Positions 1 through 9,119 of a stretch of 64,000 nucleotides of DNA are shown piece after piece. Position 1 is the stretch's first letter. Each line of letters begins with the position of its first letter. This stretch comes from Methylobacterium sp. 2A (GTDB lineage: Bacteria > Pseudomonadota > Alphaproteobacteria > Rhizobiales > Beijerinckiaceae). The stretch is taken from the NCBI RefSeq assembly GCF_009806555.1, contig NZ_VUOK01000045.1, positions 112,576 through 176,575 of the forward strand, written 5' to 3'. The position numbers were made by a program, and so were the translations under genes. The notes under the pieces are model-generated. The model ran no database searches. It saw only the letters and a list, made by a program, of their open reading frames with translations, and was not told the origin of the DNA.

Positions 1-82
1 GGCGCCCGCCTCCGTCTTGTTCCCTAACGGCGTAAGCGAGACCTCTCGCACCACCGGGCCTTCGCCCGCGTGGAGCATCCAG

Positions 83-223
83 ATGATCGTCTTTCGGCAC
101 ATCGCCGCGGAATGCAGGGACGACCGCGTCTTCGCTCTGATGGTCCTGGTCCTCGGTTCGTGGACGGCCTTCTGCTTCGGGCTGCTTGCCCTGAACGTCA
201 TCGACGTGTTGCCCCCATCTTGA
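83..223 (+). CDS. Small single-span membrane protein, unknown function
   Basis: A 46-residue ORF starting with MIVFRHIAAECRDD and carrying one hydrophobic helix at about residues 19-40 (FALMVLVLGSWTAFCFGLLA). An upstream in-frame ATG at 17 would add a Pro/Ser/Thr-rich tail that looks non-coding, so the inner ATG is preferred. It lies about 460 bp upstream of the kdp genes on the same strand. No family was recognised. A small inner-membrane protein is the only inference the sequence supports. Confidence 0.4.
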   Translation: MIVFRHIAAECRDDRVFALMVLVLGSWTAFCFGLLALNVIDVLPPS

Positions 224-294
224 GCGCCGGTTCCCGCCCAGGCCTGCGCGGCCGGTTGCCGTGCCCGATCCCCAGGTTCCCCTCCGCCTCCCCG

Positions 295-552
295 ATGCCG
301 GAGGTGGGGACCGCGTCCGACGCCGTCGTGCTCCGACATATCGACGGTCGCTGTACCGCCTGCGGCATCCCCTTCAGCGGCTTCGCCGGCGGAGACACCG
401 GCGTGGTCCGCGTCGACCGGGCCCTGTGGCGCGCGGCATGCCATCGGTCGGCGCACATCGACGTGCCCGGAGCCTGCCACGAATTGCGCGCCGCGTGGCG
501 TCCAGGCGCTGGTCCGGCAAGCGCGGGTAGATCGGAATCGGAGCGATCCTAA
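295..552 (+). CDS. Possible small Cys/His-containing protein
   Basis: An 85-residue ORF with a central segment resembling a small metal site: CTACGIPF, then later ACHRSAH and ACHE. The C-terminal part is Ala/Gly/Arg-rich and could be a chance reading frame in GC-rich DNA. No clear ribosome-binding site is visible and two competing frames are open over the same stretch. Existence is uncertain; otherwise 224-679 has no convincing gene and serves as the kdp upstream region. Confidence 0.22.
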   Translation: MPEVGTASDAVVLRHIDGRCTACGIPFSGFAGGDTGVVRVDRALWRAACHRSAHIDVPGACHELRAAWRPGAGPASAGRSESERS

Positions 553-586
553 CGGCTTCCTTATAAGATCGCCCCTGGCTCCGTCT

Positions 587-599
587 CGAACCCTAACGC
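587..599. promoter_or_regulatory. CGAACCCTAACGC element upstream of kdp
   Basis: A 13-bp word located about 80 bp before the first small ORF of the kdp cluster. The exact reverse complement occurs at 11034-11046, upstream of the TAXI-type gene. The shorter core CCTAACG is also present near 23 and 548. This may be part of a promoter or a regulator site; no function is demonstrated. Confidence 0.3.
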
Positions 600-679
600 G
601 GTTCCGGTCCACATTCAGGGTCGGCAAAGACCGGTCGCGGCGTCCCCGCTTCCGGCCCGCCGAACCGGACACGACCCCC

Positions 680-763
680 ATGCTCGACATCGTCTTCATC
701 GCCGGAGGCCTCGCCTTCTTCGCGCTCACCGCCGGCTACACCGCGCTCTGCGATCGCCTCTGA
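680..763 (+). CDS. 27-residue membrane peptide preceding KdpF
   Basis: A very short ORF that begins MLDIVFIAGG and ends ALCDRL. It is almost entirely one hydrophobic helix. The stop is 11 bases before the kdpF start, so it reads as the first gene of the kdp transcript. From memory, similar 27-30-residue peptides occur just upstream of kdpF in other Rhizobiales. Role unknown; it might assist KdpFABC assembly in the way KdpF does. It could also be a leader peptide. Confidence 0.5.
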   Translation: MLDIVFIAGGLAFFALTAGYTALCDRL

Positions 764-774
764 GGCACGCCGCC

Positions 775-864
775 ATGACCCTCGACCTCGCCCTCGGCGC
801 CCTCGTGACCGCCGGCCTCCTCGTCTACCTCACCTACGCCCTCGTCCGCCCCGAGCGGTTCTGA
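775..864 (+). CDS. kdpF: KdpF, small subunit of the K+-transporting ATPase
   Basis: A 29-residue single-span protein with the KdpF pattern: short N-terminus, hydrophobic helix (LGALVTAGLLVYLTYALV) and the tail RPERF. KdpF binds and stabilises the KdpABC complex in the inner membrane. The call rests on length, the C-terminal Arg-Pro-Glu/Asp-Arg-Phe-type ending and the position 22 bases before kdpA. The gene is far shorter than usual annotation cut-offs. Confidence 0.85.
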   Translation: MTLDLALGALVTAGLLVYLTYALVRPERF

Positions 865-886
865 GCGGCCAGACGGACCTCCCCCC

Positions 887-2602
887 ATGACAACCAACGG
901 CTGGATCCAGATCGCGCTGTACTGCGCGGTCGTTCTGGCGCTCGTGAAGCCGCTCGGGGCCTACATGACCCGGGTCTTCAACGGCGAGCGCACCTTCCTC
1001 TCGCCCGTGCTCGCTCCCATCGAGCGCGGGCTCTACCGCGTGGCTGGCATCGACGCCCGCCAGGAACAGACCTGGCTCGGCTACGCCGGGGGGATGATCG
1101 TCTTCAACCTGCTCGGCTTCGTGCTGCTGTACGCGATCCTCCGGCTGCAGGCGGTGCTGCCGTACAACCCGGCGGAACAGTCGGCGGTCGCCCCGGACCT
1201 CGCGTTCAACACCTCGACCAGCTTCGTCACCAACACGAACTGGCAGTCCTACGGCGGCGAGACCACGCTCTCGTACCTCTCCCAGATGCTTGGGCTGACG
1301 CACCAGAATTTCGTGTCGGCGGCCTCCGGCATCGCGGTCGCCGTGGCGCTGATCCGCGGGTTCGCCCGTGCCTCCACAAAGACGCTGGGCTCTTTCTGGG
1401 TCGATATGACCCGCGCCACCCTCTACGTGCTGCTGCCGATCTGCATCGTCTTCACGCTGTTCCTGGTCTCGCAGGGCATGCCGCAGACCCTCGGCGGCTA
1501 TGTGGACGCCACGACGCTGGAGGGCGCCAAGCAGACCATTGCGGTCGGTCCGGTGGCGAGCCAGGTGGCGATCAAGATGCTCGGCACCAACGGCGGCGGC
1601 TTCTTCAACGCCAACGCCGCGCATCCCTTCGAGAACCCCACCGCCCTGTCGAACTACCTCCAGATGATCTCGATCTTCGTGATCGGGGCGGCGCTCACCA
1701 ACGTCTTCGGCCGCATGGTCGGGGATGAGCGCCAGGGCTGGGCTATCCTCGCGGCGATGGGCCTGCTCTTCGTGGCCGGCGTCGCCGTCACCTACTGGGC
1801 GGAAGCCAACGCGACCGGCGTCCTGTCCCAGCTCGGGCTCACGGGCGGCAACATGGAGGGCAAGGAGACCCGCTTCGGCATCGCGGCCTCGGCACTGTTC
1901 GCGGTGATCACCACCGCGGCCTCATGCGGCGCCGTCAACGCCATGCACGACTCGTTCACGGCGCTCGGCGGCCTGATCCCGCTCATCAACATGCAGCTCG
2001 GCGAAGTCATTATCGGCGGTGTCGGCGCCGGTCTCTACGGCATGCTGATCTTCGTGATCGTGGCGATCTTTGTGGCGGGCCTGATGGTCGGCCGCACGCC
2101 CGAATACCTCGGCAAGAAGATCGAGGCGAAGGAGGTGAAGATGGCGATGCTCGGCATCCTCTGCCTGCCGCTGATGATGCTGGGCTTCACCGCGCTCGCC
2201 ACGGTGGTGTCCGCGGGCCTTGCCGGTCCGGCCAATGCCGGCCCGCACGGGTTCTCGGAGATCCTCTATGCCTACACGTCGGCGGCCGCGAACAACGGCT
2301 CGGCCTTCGGCGGGCTGACGGCCAACACCCTGTTCTACAACAGCACCCTGGCGATCGGCATGCTGGTCGGCCGGTTCTTCGTGAAGATCCCGGTGCTCGC
2401 CATCGCGGGCTCGCTCGCAGCCAAGAAGACGGTTCCGGCCTCCGCGGGCACCTTCCCGACCCATGGCGGCCTGTTCATCGGGCTGCTGGTCGGCGTGGTG
2501 TTGATCATGGGCGGCCTGACCTTCTTCCCGTCCCTGGCGCTCGGACCCATCGTCGAGCACTTCGCGGCCGTGGCCGGCCAGACCTTCGCGACGGGGGGCT
2601 GA
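887..2602 (+). CDS. kdpA: KdpA, K+-binding and translocating subunit of the Kdp ATPase
   Basis: A 571-residue polytopic membrane protein, full length for KdpA. It forms the K+ selectivity pathway of the high-affinity KdpFABC pump. Family signatures are clear: the N-terminal segment ALVKPLGAYM, TSFVTNTNWQSYGGE (about residues 110-125, first selectivity loop), MLGTNGGGFFNANAAHPFENP (about 229-249) and YTSAAANNGSAFGG in the fourth repeat. A start at the ATG 22 bases after kdpF fits. It heads a co-directional run with kdpB, kdpC, kdpD and kdpE; expression is expected to be induced by KdpE at low external K+. Confidence 0.97.
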   Translation: MTTNGWIQIALYCAVVLALVKPLGAYMTRVFNGERTFLSPVLAPIERGLYRVAGIDARQEQTWLGYAGGMIVFNLLGFVLLYAILRLQAVLPYNPAEQSAVAPDLAFNTSTSFVTNTNWQSYGGETTLSYLSQMLGLTHQNFVSAASGIAVAVALIRGFARASTKTLGSFWVDMTRATLYVLLPICIVFTLFLVSQGMPQTLGGYVDATTLEGAKQTIAVGPVASQVAIKMLGTNGGGFFNANAAHPFENPTALSNYLQMISIFVIGAALTNVFGRMVGDERQGWAILAAMGLLFVAGVAVTYWAEANATGVLSQLGLTGGNMEGKETRFGIAASALFAVITTAASCGAVNAMHDSFTALGGLIPLINMQLGEVIIGGVGAGLYGMLIFVIVAIFVAGLMVGRTPEYLGKKIEAKEVKMAMLGILCLPLMMLGFTALATVVSAGLAGPANAGPHGFSEILYAYTSAAANNGSAFGGLTANTLFYNSTLAIGMLVGRFFVKIPVLAIAGSLAAKKTVPASAGTFPTHGGLFIGLLVGVVLIMGGLTFFPSLALGPIVEHFAAVAGQTFATGG

Positions 2603-2605
2603 GGC

Positions 2606-2803
2606 ATGCCTCGCGCCCTCCACGCCCGTCGTGTGCCGCGCCACCACCTCGCGCTGCACCGCCCCCCGCTGCGGCACGACCGCGGCGGTGCCCAGCCCCT
2701 GCGGACCTCCGACCTCGTGATGGCGTTGCTCGGCGTCGTGATGCTCGGCGGCCTCGCCCTCGCCGCCGCCTTCGTCCTGACCTCCGGTGCGACCGCTCCC
2801 TGA
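2606..2803 (+). CDS. Small membrane protein between kdpA and kdpB
   Basis: A 65-residue protein starting 3 bases after the kdpA stop. The N-terminal 35 residues are His/Arg/Pro-rich and probably cytosolic. The C-terminal half is one membrane helix (LVMALLGVVMLGGLALAAAFVL). This is not a normal subunit of E. coli Kdp. The block RTSDLVxAxxGVxxLGG also occurs in the 57-residue product encoded at 10493-10666, so the two are paralogues. Its place inside the operon suggests an accessory role in Kdp assembly or regulation, which is inference. Confidence 0.65.
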   Translation: MPRALHARRVPRHHLALHRPPLRHDRGGAQPLRTSDLVMALLGVVMLGGLALAAAFVLTSGATAP

Positions 2804-2864
2804 ACCAAGGCAGGCCCGGCCCTCGCGGCCGGGCCCCACCGCCCCTCTCCGGACACCTCAGACC

Positions 2865-4955
2865 ATGTCCCGCCAGACCTCATCCCTGTTCAGCGCCGCC
2901 CTCGTCGGGCCGGCCCTCGTCGGCTCCGTCAGGAAGCTCGACCCCCGCGCCATGATCCGGAACCCGGTCATGTTCGTCGTCGAGGTCGTGGCCGTCCTCA
3001 CGACCATCCTGTTCGCCCGCGACCTCCTCACCGGCGGCAGCGACCTCCTCTTCTCAGGCCAGATCATCCTCTGGCTGTGGTTCACCCTGATCTTCGCTAA
3101 CTTCGCGGAGGCGCTGGCGGAAGGCCGCGGCAAGGCCCAGGCCGACAGCCTGCGGCGCACCCGCACCGAGATGACCGCCAAGCGGCTCACCGGCCAGGGT
3201 CGCAGCTACGAGAGCGTGCCCGGCACCTCGCTGAAGGTCGGCGACGTGGTGCTCGTCGAGGCCGGCGACCTGATCCCCTCCGACGGCGAGGTGATCGAGG
3301 GCGTCGCCTCGGTCAACGAAGCCGCCATCACCGGCGAGTCCGCTCCGGTGATCCGCGAGTCCGGCGGTGACCGCTCTGCGGTGACCGGCGGGACACAGGT
3401 GCTGTCCGACGAGATCAAGGTCCGGATCACCGCGGCCGCCGGCTCGACTTTCGTCGATCGCATGATCGCTCTGGTCGAGGGTGCGTCGCGGCAGAAGACG
3501 CCGAACGAGATCGCCCTGAACATCCTGCTCGCCGGATTGACCCTCGTGTTCGTCTTCGCGGTGGCCTCGATCCCGAGCTTCGCCAGCTACGCGGGCGGGT
3601 CGATCCCCGTGATCGTGCTGGTCGCCCTGTTCGTGACGCTGATCCCCACGACCATCGGCGCGCTGCTCTCGGCCATCGGCATCGCCGGCATGGACCGGCT
3701 GGTGCGCTTCAACGTGCTCGCCATGTCCGGCCGCGCCGTCGAGGCGGCGGGTGACGTCGACACGCTGTTGCTGGACAAGACCGGCACGATCACGCTCGGC
3801 AACCGGCAGGCCACCGAGTTCCGTCCCGTCCGCGGTGTCACCGAGCAGGACTTGGCCGACGCGGCGCAACTCGCCTCGCTCGCGGACGAGACGCCGGAGG
3901 GCCGCTCCATCGTGGTCCTCGCGAAGGAGAAGTACGGCATCCGCGCCCGGGACATGGCGAGCCTGAACGCCACCTTCGTGCCGTTCACCGCGCAGTCGCG
4001 GATGTCGGGGGTGGACCTGCAGGGCACGTCGATCCGCAAGGGCGCGGTCGATGCGGTCATCGCCTCGGTCTCGGGCCAGCCGATGGCGAGCCGGGGCTCG
4101 AACGTGGCCCTGGCCGTCCGTCCCGAGGCGGAGACCGGCGTCGTGACCGAGATCCGTGCCATCGCGGAAACCATCGCCAAGGCCGGCGGCACCCCGCTCG
4201 CCGTGTCCAAGGACGGCCGCCTACTCGGTGTCGTCTACCTCAAGGACATCGTGAAGGGCGGCATCCGCGAGCGCTTCGCGGAACTGCGCCAGATGGGCAT
4301 CCGCACGGTGATGATCACCGGCGACAACCCGATGACCGCCGCCGCCATCGCGGCCGAGGCGGGGGTGGACGACTTCCTCGCCCAGGCCACCCCGGAGGAC
4401 AAGCTCGCGCTGATCCGCAAGGAGCAGTCCCAGGGCAAGCTGGTCGCCATGTGTGGCGACGGCACCAACGACGCCCCGGCGCTCGCCCAGGCCGATGTCG
4501 GCGTCGCCATGAACACCGGTACGGTGGCCGCCCGCGAGGCCGGGAACATGGTCGACCTCGACAGCGACCCGACGAAGCTCATCGAGATCGTCGGCATCGG
4601 CAAGCAGTTGCTGATGACCCGCGGCGCGCTGACGACCTTCTCCATCGCCAACGACGTGGCGAAATACTTCGCCATCATCCCGGCGATGTTCCTGACGCTC
4701 TACCCGCAGCTCCAGGCGCTGAACGTCATGCACCTGGCCTCGCCGCAGAGCGCGATCCTGTCGGCCATCATCTTCAACGCGCTCATCATCGTGGCGCTGA
4801 TCCCGCTGGCCCTGAAGGGTGTCACCTACCGGGCCGTCGGCGCCGCCGCGCTGCTGCGCCGGAACCTGCTGATCTACGGCCTCGGCGGCGTCCTGGTGCC
4901 GTTCGTCGGCATCAAGGCCATCGACCTCGCCGTCAGCGCCCTGCACCTCGCGTAA
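2865..4955 (+). CDS. kdpB: KdpB, P-type ATPase catalytic subunit for K+ uptake
   Basis: A 696-residue P-type ATPase, normal for KdpB. It hydrolyses ATP to energise K+ import with KdpA, KdpC and KdpF. Visible motifs: actuator loop ITGESAPVIRESGGD (about residues 155-170), phosphorylation site DKTGTITLGN with Asp304, MITGDNP in the P domain and GDGTNDAPALAQADVGVAMN at the hinge. The start MSRQTSSLFSA is preferred to an upstream in-frame codon at 2787, which would overlap the preceding small gene and add a Pro/Arg-rich tail absent from the family. Confidence 0.97.
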   Translation: MSRQTSSLFSAALVGPALVGSVRKLDPRAMIRNPVMFVVEVVAVLTTILFARDLLTGGSDLLFSGQIILWLWFTLIFANFAEALAEGRGKAQADSLRRTRTEMTAKRLTGQGRSYESVPGTSLKVGDVVLVEAGDLIPSDGEVIEGVASVNEAAITGESAPVIRESGGDRSAVTGGTQVLSDEIKVRITAAAGSTFVDRMIALVEGASRQKTPNEIALNILLAGLTLVFVFAVASIPSFASYAGGSIPVIVLVALFVTLIPTTIGALLSAIGIAGMDRLVRFNVLAMSGRAVEAAGDVDTLLLDKTGTITLGNRQATEFRPVRGVTEQDLADAAQLASLADETPEGRSIVVLAKEKYGIRARDMASLNATFVPFTAQSRMSGVDLQGTSIRKGAVDAVIASVSGQPMASRGSNVALAVRPEAETGVVTEIRAIAETIAKAGGTPLAVSKDGRLLGVVYLKDIVKGGIRERFAELRQMGIRTVMITGDNPMTAAAIAAEAGVDDFLAQATPEDKLALIRKEQSQGKLVAMCGDGTNDAPALAQADVGVAMNTGTVAAREAGNMVDLDSDPTKLIEIVGIGKQLLMTRGALTTFSIANDVAKYFAIIPAMFLTLYPQLQALNVMHLASPQSAILSAIIFNALIIVALIPLALKGVTYRAVGAAALLRRNLLIYGLGGVLVPFVGIKAIDLAVSALHLA

Positions 4956-4964
4956 CGTCTGCGT

Positions 4965-4993
4965 CCTCTCCCTCTCCCTCGTGGGGAGGGGAG
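4965..4993. repeat. Imperfect C/G-run inverted repeat between kdpB and kdpC
   Basis: A pyrimidine tract (CTCTCCCTCTCCCTC) followed directly by a purine tract (GTGGGGAGGGGAG), able to form an imperfect stem in the kdpB-kdpC spacer. It may be a dispersed intergenic repeat or an mRNA-processing or stability element affecting the KdpB:KdpC ratio. It lacks a U tract, so it is not called a terminator. Confidence 0.35.
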
Positions 4994-5015
4994 CCGTCCA
5001 ACGAAAGCCCTCGCC

Positions 5016-5621
5016 ATGTTGAACCAGCTTCGCCCCGCCCTCGTCCTCCTCGTCGCCATGACGGCGGTCACCGGCCTCGCCTACCCGCTGGCGATGACCG
5101 GCATCGCGGGGGCCATCTTCCCGGCCAAGGCCGCCGGCAGCCTGATCGAGCGCGACGGCAAGGTCGTCGGCTCCAGCCTGATCGGCCAGAACTTCACCGG
5201 GGCCAACTACTTCCACGGCCGCCCCTCGGCGACCACGGCGGCGGACCCGGCCGACGCCACCAAGACCGTCCCGGCGCCCTACAACGCGGCGAATTCCTCC
5301 GGCTCGAACCTCGGCCCGACGAGCGCGGCGCTGGCCGAGCGGGTCAAGGGCGACCTCGACACGCTGAAGGCCGAGAACCCCGGCCAGCCCGTTCCGGTCG
5401 ACCTCGTGACGACCAGCGGCTCCGGCCTCGACCCGGACATCTCACCCGACGCAGCCCTGTTCCAGGTGCCGCGCGTCGCCAAGGCCCGCAACGTCCCGGA
5501 GGACAAGCTGCGCGACCTCGTCGCCGGTCAGATCCAGGGCCGCACGCTCGGCCTGCTCGGCGAGCCGCGCGTCAACGTCCTGGCGCTCAACCTCGCCCTG
5601 GACGACCTCGCCAAGCGCTGA
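5016..5621 (+). CDS. kdpC: KdpC, K+-transporting ATPase subunit C
   Basis: A 201-residue protein with one N-terminal membrane helix (LVLLVAMTAVTGLAYPLAM, about residues 9-27) and a periplasmic domain, as in KdpC. Signatures include IGQNFTGANYFHGRPSAT (about 64-81) and, in the C-terminal half, a DLVTTSGSGLDPDISPDAA-type block and a GRTLGLLGEPRVNVLALN ending. KdpC stabilises the pump and raises its affinity for ATP and K+. It is separated from kdpB by 60 bases and from kdpD by 9. Confidence 0.97.
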   Translation: MLNQLRPALVLLVAMTAVTGLAYPLAMTGIAGAIFPAKAAGSLIERDGKVVGSSLIGQNFTGANYFHGRPSATTAADPADATKTVPAPYNAANSSGSNLGPTSAALAERVKGDLDTLKAENPGQPVPVDLVTTSGSGLDPDISPDAALFQVPRVAKARNVPEDKLRDLVAGQIQGRTLGLLGEPRVNVLALNLALDDLAKR

Positions 5622-5630
5622 GGAACGAGC

Positions 5631-8345
5631 ATGTCCGAGAACGGCCGCGACCCGAACCGCCCCTCGCCCGACGCGCTGCTCGAAGCGGCGCGCCGGGAGG
5701 AACGGACCCGCGGCCGACTCAAGGTCTTCCTCGGGGCCGCCCCCGGCGTCGGCAAGACCTACGAGATGCTGACGATCGGACGTGCCAGGCTGAAGGCCGG
5801 GGCCGACGTGGTGATCGGCGTCGTCGAGACACACGGAAGGGCCGAGACCGAGGCCCTGCTCGACGGCTTCGAGGTGATCCCCCGGCGGCCCGTGCCGTAT
5901 CACGGCACCGTCCTTGAAGAGATGGACCTCGACGCCCTGCTCGCCCGCCGGCCGGCGCTCGCCCTCGTCGACGAGCTCGCCCACACCAACGCGCCGGGCT
6001 CCCGCCATCCGAAGCGCTACCAGGACGTCGAGGAACTGCTCGATGCCGGCATCGACGTCCTGACGACGCTCAACATCCAGCACGTCGAGAGCCTGAACGA
6101 CGTCGTCGCCTCGATCACCCGCATCCGGGTGCGTGAGACCGTGCCTGACGGGGTCCTGGACCGGGCCGACGACATCGAGGTGGTGGACCTTAACCCCGAC
6201 GACCTGATCGAGCGCCTGAAGGCCGGGAAGGTCTACGTCCCGACCAACGCCGAGCGCGCGCTGAAGCACTACTTCTCCCGGGGCAACCTGACGGCCCTGC
6301 GGGAACTGGCGCTGCGGCGTACGGCCGACCGGGTGGACGACGAACTCCTGAGCCACATGCGGGCCAACGCCATCGCTGGCCCCTGGGCGGCGGGCGAGCG
6401 CGTGCTGGTCTGCGTCAGCGAGGATCCCCGGTCCTCCGGCCTCGTCCGCTACACGAAGCGTCTCGCCGACCGCCTGCACGCCCCGTGGACCGCGCTCGCC
6501 GTGGAGGGCACCCGCGCCGCCTCCTTGAGCGAGGCCCAGCGCGACCGGATCGCCGAGGCCCTGCGGCTCGCCGACAAGCTCGGGGGCGACGCCGTCACGC
6601 TCCCCGGCGGCCGCCGGACCGCCGACGACATCCTGGCCTACGCCCGCTCGGCCAACGTCAACCACGTCGTGGTCGGCAAGTCGGAGCGCTCCCGCCTGTT
6701 CGAACTCGTCAACGGCTCGGTGGTGCACGACCTCGTCCGGGACGGGGGCAACATCTGCGTGCACGTGGTGCCCGGTGAGGCCGTGGAGCCGGAGAAGCCG
6801 ACACGTCGCGCCGTCGCGACCGCCGCACCGCGCACGGCGTTCGACGCCCGGCCCTACCTCGTTGCTCTGGCCGCGGTGGGGGCCGGCCTCGGTGCGGCGG
6901 TCGTGGCCCAACCCTACGCGGGCGTCGAGAACGCCGACCTGTTCCTGCTCACCGCCGTGGTTGGGGTCGCGGTCAAATGGGGCCTGGGCCCGGCGCTCGC
7001 CGCGGTGGTGGCCGCCTCGCTCGCCTACAATTTCTTCTTCCTGCCGCCGGTCTACACCCTCACCATCGCCGACCCGACCAACGTCGCCGCGTTCCTGCTC
7101 TTCACCCTGGTGGCCGTGCTCGTCTCCAACCTCGCCGCCCGGGCGAGGCTGACCGCCATGGTGAGCCAGGGACGGGCGCGGGCGACGGAGCGGCTGTTCG
7201 GATTCTCGCGCAAGCTCGCCGCCTGCGGCACCCTCGACGACGTGCTCTGGGCGACCTCGTCCCAGGTCGCGGCGATCCTGAAGGTGCGCGTCGTGCTCCT
7301 CCTACCCGAGGGCAAGGCGGTGACGGTGCGGGCCGGCTACCCGCCGGAGGACATGTTGGACGAGGCCGACGTCGCGGCGGCGCAGTGGGCTTTCGACAAC
7401 GACCGCCCCGCGGGCCGGGGCGCCGACACGCTGCCCGGCGCCAAGCGCCTGTTCCTGCCGATGCGGACCGGGCGCGGCACCGTCGGTGTGGTCGGCCTCG
7501 ACGCGGACGGGACCGGGCCGATCCTCACGCCGGAGGGCCGCCGCATGTTCGATGCCCTCGCCGACATGGGGGCGCTCGCCATCGAGCGGGTGAGCCTCGT
7601 GGAGGATCTCGACCGGGCCGAGCGCGCCGCCGAGACCGACCGACTGCGGCAGGCGCTGCTGACCTCGATCAGCCACGACCTGCGCACGCCGCTGGCGTCG
7701 GTGCTCGGCGCGGCCAGCACGCTGCGCGACCTCGACACCGCGCTTGACGGCGCGGCCAAGGCGGAGCTGCTCGGTACGATCATCGAGGAATCGGAGCGGT
7801 TGAACCGCTTCATCGTGAACCTCCTCGACATGACCCGCCTGGAGGCAGGCGCGGTCGCGCCAAACCTCGCCCCGCAGGATGTGGCCGAGACCGTCGACAC
7901 GGCGCTGCGCCGGGTCGAGAAGGTGCTGTGCGGCCATAGGATCGCGGTCGACCTCGCGCCTAACCTGCCGACCCTGCGCCTCGACCCGGTCCTGTTCGAG
8001 CAGGTGCTCGTGAACCTCCTCGACAACGCCGCGAAGTACGCGCCCGAGGACACGACCGTGACGGTGCGGGCCCGCCAGGACGGACGGTCCGTCCGCATCG
8101 AGATCCTCGACGAGGGCAACGGCATCCCGGAGGCGGACGTCGAGCGCCTGTTCGACAAGTTCTACCGGGTGCGCAAGAGCGACCGCGTCCGAGCCGGTAC
8201 CGGGCTGGGCCTGGCCATCTCGCGCGGCTTCGTCGAGGCGATGGGCGGCACCGTCACCGCGGGCAACCGGCACGACCGGCTGGGCGCGGTCTTCACCGTG
8301 ACACTGCCCGTCCCCGCTCGGTCGTCAAAGGACATCGCCGCATGA
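5631..8345 (+). CDS. kdpD: KdpD, turgor/K+-responsive sensor histidine kinase
   Basis: A 904-residue sensor kinase with the full KdpD architecture: N-terminal KdpD domain with Walker A GAAPGVGKT (residues 35-43), a UspA-like domain (about 240-370), four closely spaced membrane helices (about 405-505), a GAF-like region, a HisKA box SHDLRTPLASVLG with phospho-acceptor His682, and a C-terminal ATPase domain (NLLDNAAKYAP, DEGNGIPEAD, GTGLGLAISRG). It phosphorylates KdpE when K+ is limiting. The stop overlaps the kdpE start by 4 bases (ATGA), indicating translational coupling. Confidence 0.97.
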   Translation: MSENGRDPNRPSPDALLEAARREERTRGRLKVFLGAAPGVGKTYEMLTIGRARLKAGADVVIGVVETHGRAETEALLDGFEVIPRRPVPYHGTVLEEMDLDALLARRPALALVDELAHTNAPGSRHPKRYQDVEELLDAGIDVLTTLNIQHVESLNDVVASITRIRVRETVPDGVLDRADDIEVVDLNPDDLIERLKAGKVYVPTNAERALKHYFSRGNLTALRELALRRTADRVDDELLSHMRANAIAGPWAAGERVLVCVSEDPRSSGLVRYTKRLADRLHAPWTALAVEGTRAASLSEAQRDRIAEALRLADKLGGDAVTLPGGRRTADDILAYARSANVNHVVVGKSERSRLFELVNGSVVHDLVRDGGNICVHVVPGEAVEPEKPTRRAVATAAPRTAFDARPYLVALAAVGAGLGAAVVAQPYAGVENADLFLLTAVVGVAVKWGLGPALAAVVAASLAYNFFFLPPVYTLTIADPTNVAAFLLFTLVAVLVSNLAARARLTAMVSQGRARATERLFGFSRKLAACGTLDDVLWATSSQVAAILKVRVVLLLPEGKAVTVRAGYPPEDMLDEADVAAAQWAFDNDRPAGRGADTLPGAKRLFLPMRTGRGTVGVVGLDADGTGPILTPEGRRMFDALADMGALAIERVSLVEDLDRAERAAETDRLRQALLTSISHDLRTPLASVLGAASTLRDLDTALDGAAKAELLGTIIEESERLNRFIVNLLDMTRLEAGAVAPNLAPQDVAETVDTALRRVEKVLCGHRIAVDLAPNLPTLRLDPVLFEQVLVNLLDNAAKYAPEDTTVTVRARQDGRSVRIEILDEGNGIPEADVERLFDKFYRVRKSDRVRAGTGLGLAISRGFVEAMGGTVTAGNRHDRLGAVFTVTLPVPARSSKDIAA

Positions 8346-9088
8346 GCCCGACCGTCCTCGTGATCGACGACGAGCCGCCGATCCGTAAGCTGCTGCGCAT
8401 GGGCCTCTCGACCCAGGGCTACGCCATCCTGGAGGCGCCGAACGGGGCGACCGCCCTGGACGTGCTGGGGCGGGAGGGCGTGGACCTCGTCCTGCTCGAC
8501 CTCGGCCTGCCGGACATGCGCGGCCACGACCTCCTGCGGACGATCCGGGCGAGCCATCCCGGCTTGCCGGTGGTGGTCCTGTCGAGCCGGGACGACGAGG
8601 CCGGCAAGGTCGAGGCGCTGGACCTTGGCGCAGACGACTACGTGACCAAGCCGTTCGGCATGGCCGAGCTCCTGGCCCGACTCCGGGCGGCGCTGCGCCA
8701 CCAACTCGCCCAGCGCGGCGAGCGTCCGGTGTTCCGAATTGACGGCCTGAGCGTGGACCTCGTCCGCAGGGTTGTGAGGGTCGACGACGTCGAGGTGAAG
8801 CTCACCCCGCGCGAGTACGACTTCCTCCGCGTGCTCGTGCTCCATGCCGGCAAGGTGCTCACCCACGCGCAACTCATGCACGAGGTCGCGGTCTCGTCCG
8901 AGCCGCAATACCTCCGCGTCTACGTGCGCCAGCTCCGCCAGAAGCTTGAGGCCGACCCCGAGCGGCCGCGCATCCTTCTCACCGAGACCGGCGTCGGCTA
9001 TCGCCTCCGGGCCCCGGACGACGAGCCAAACCTCAAGCCGCGCGCCGCGAACGATGCCGGGCCGCGAACGACGGAGACGACGCACTGA
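8342..9088 (+). CDS. kdpE: KdpE, OmpR-family response regulator of the kdp operon
   Basis: A 248-residue regulator: receiver domain with acidic pocket Asp9/Asp10, phospho-acceptor Asp53 (LLDLGLPDM) and Lys103 (YVTKPF), then a winged-helix DNA-binding domain (LTPREYDFLRVLVLHAGKVLTH to GVGYRL). About 20 extra residues (DDEPNLKPRAANDAGPRTTETTH) extend beyond the usual 225-230-residue KdpE; they are hydrophilic and may be disordered. It is expected to activate the kdp promoter after phosphorylation by KdpD. Confidence 0.96.
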   Translation: MSPTVLVIDDEPPIRKLLRMGLSTQGYAILEAPNGATALDVLGREGVDLVLLDLGLPDMRGHDLLRTIRASHPGLPVVVLSSRDDEAGKVEALDLGADDYVTKPFGMAELLARLRAALRHQLAQRGERPVFRIDGLSVDLVRRVVRVDDVEVKLTPREYDFLRVLVLHAGKVLTHAQLMHEVAVSSEPQYLRVYVRQLRQKLEADPERPRILLTETGVGYRLRAPDDEPNLKPRAANDAGPRTTETTH

Positions 9089-9119
9089 TGCCGCTCTCGA
9101 CGCCCCGCCGGCCGGCACC

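Noticed and set aside
830..5216. Long minus-strand and alternative-frame reading frames across kdpA, kdpB and kdpC
   Set aside because: They lie opposite well-supported Kdp genes, are extremely Arg/Gly/Ala/His-rich and carry no motif; typical shadows in GC-rich DNA.
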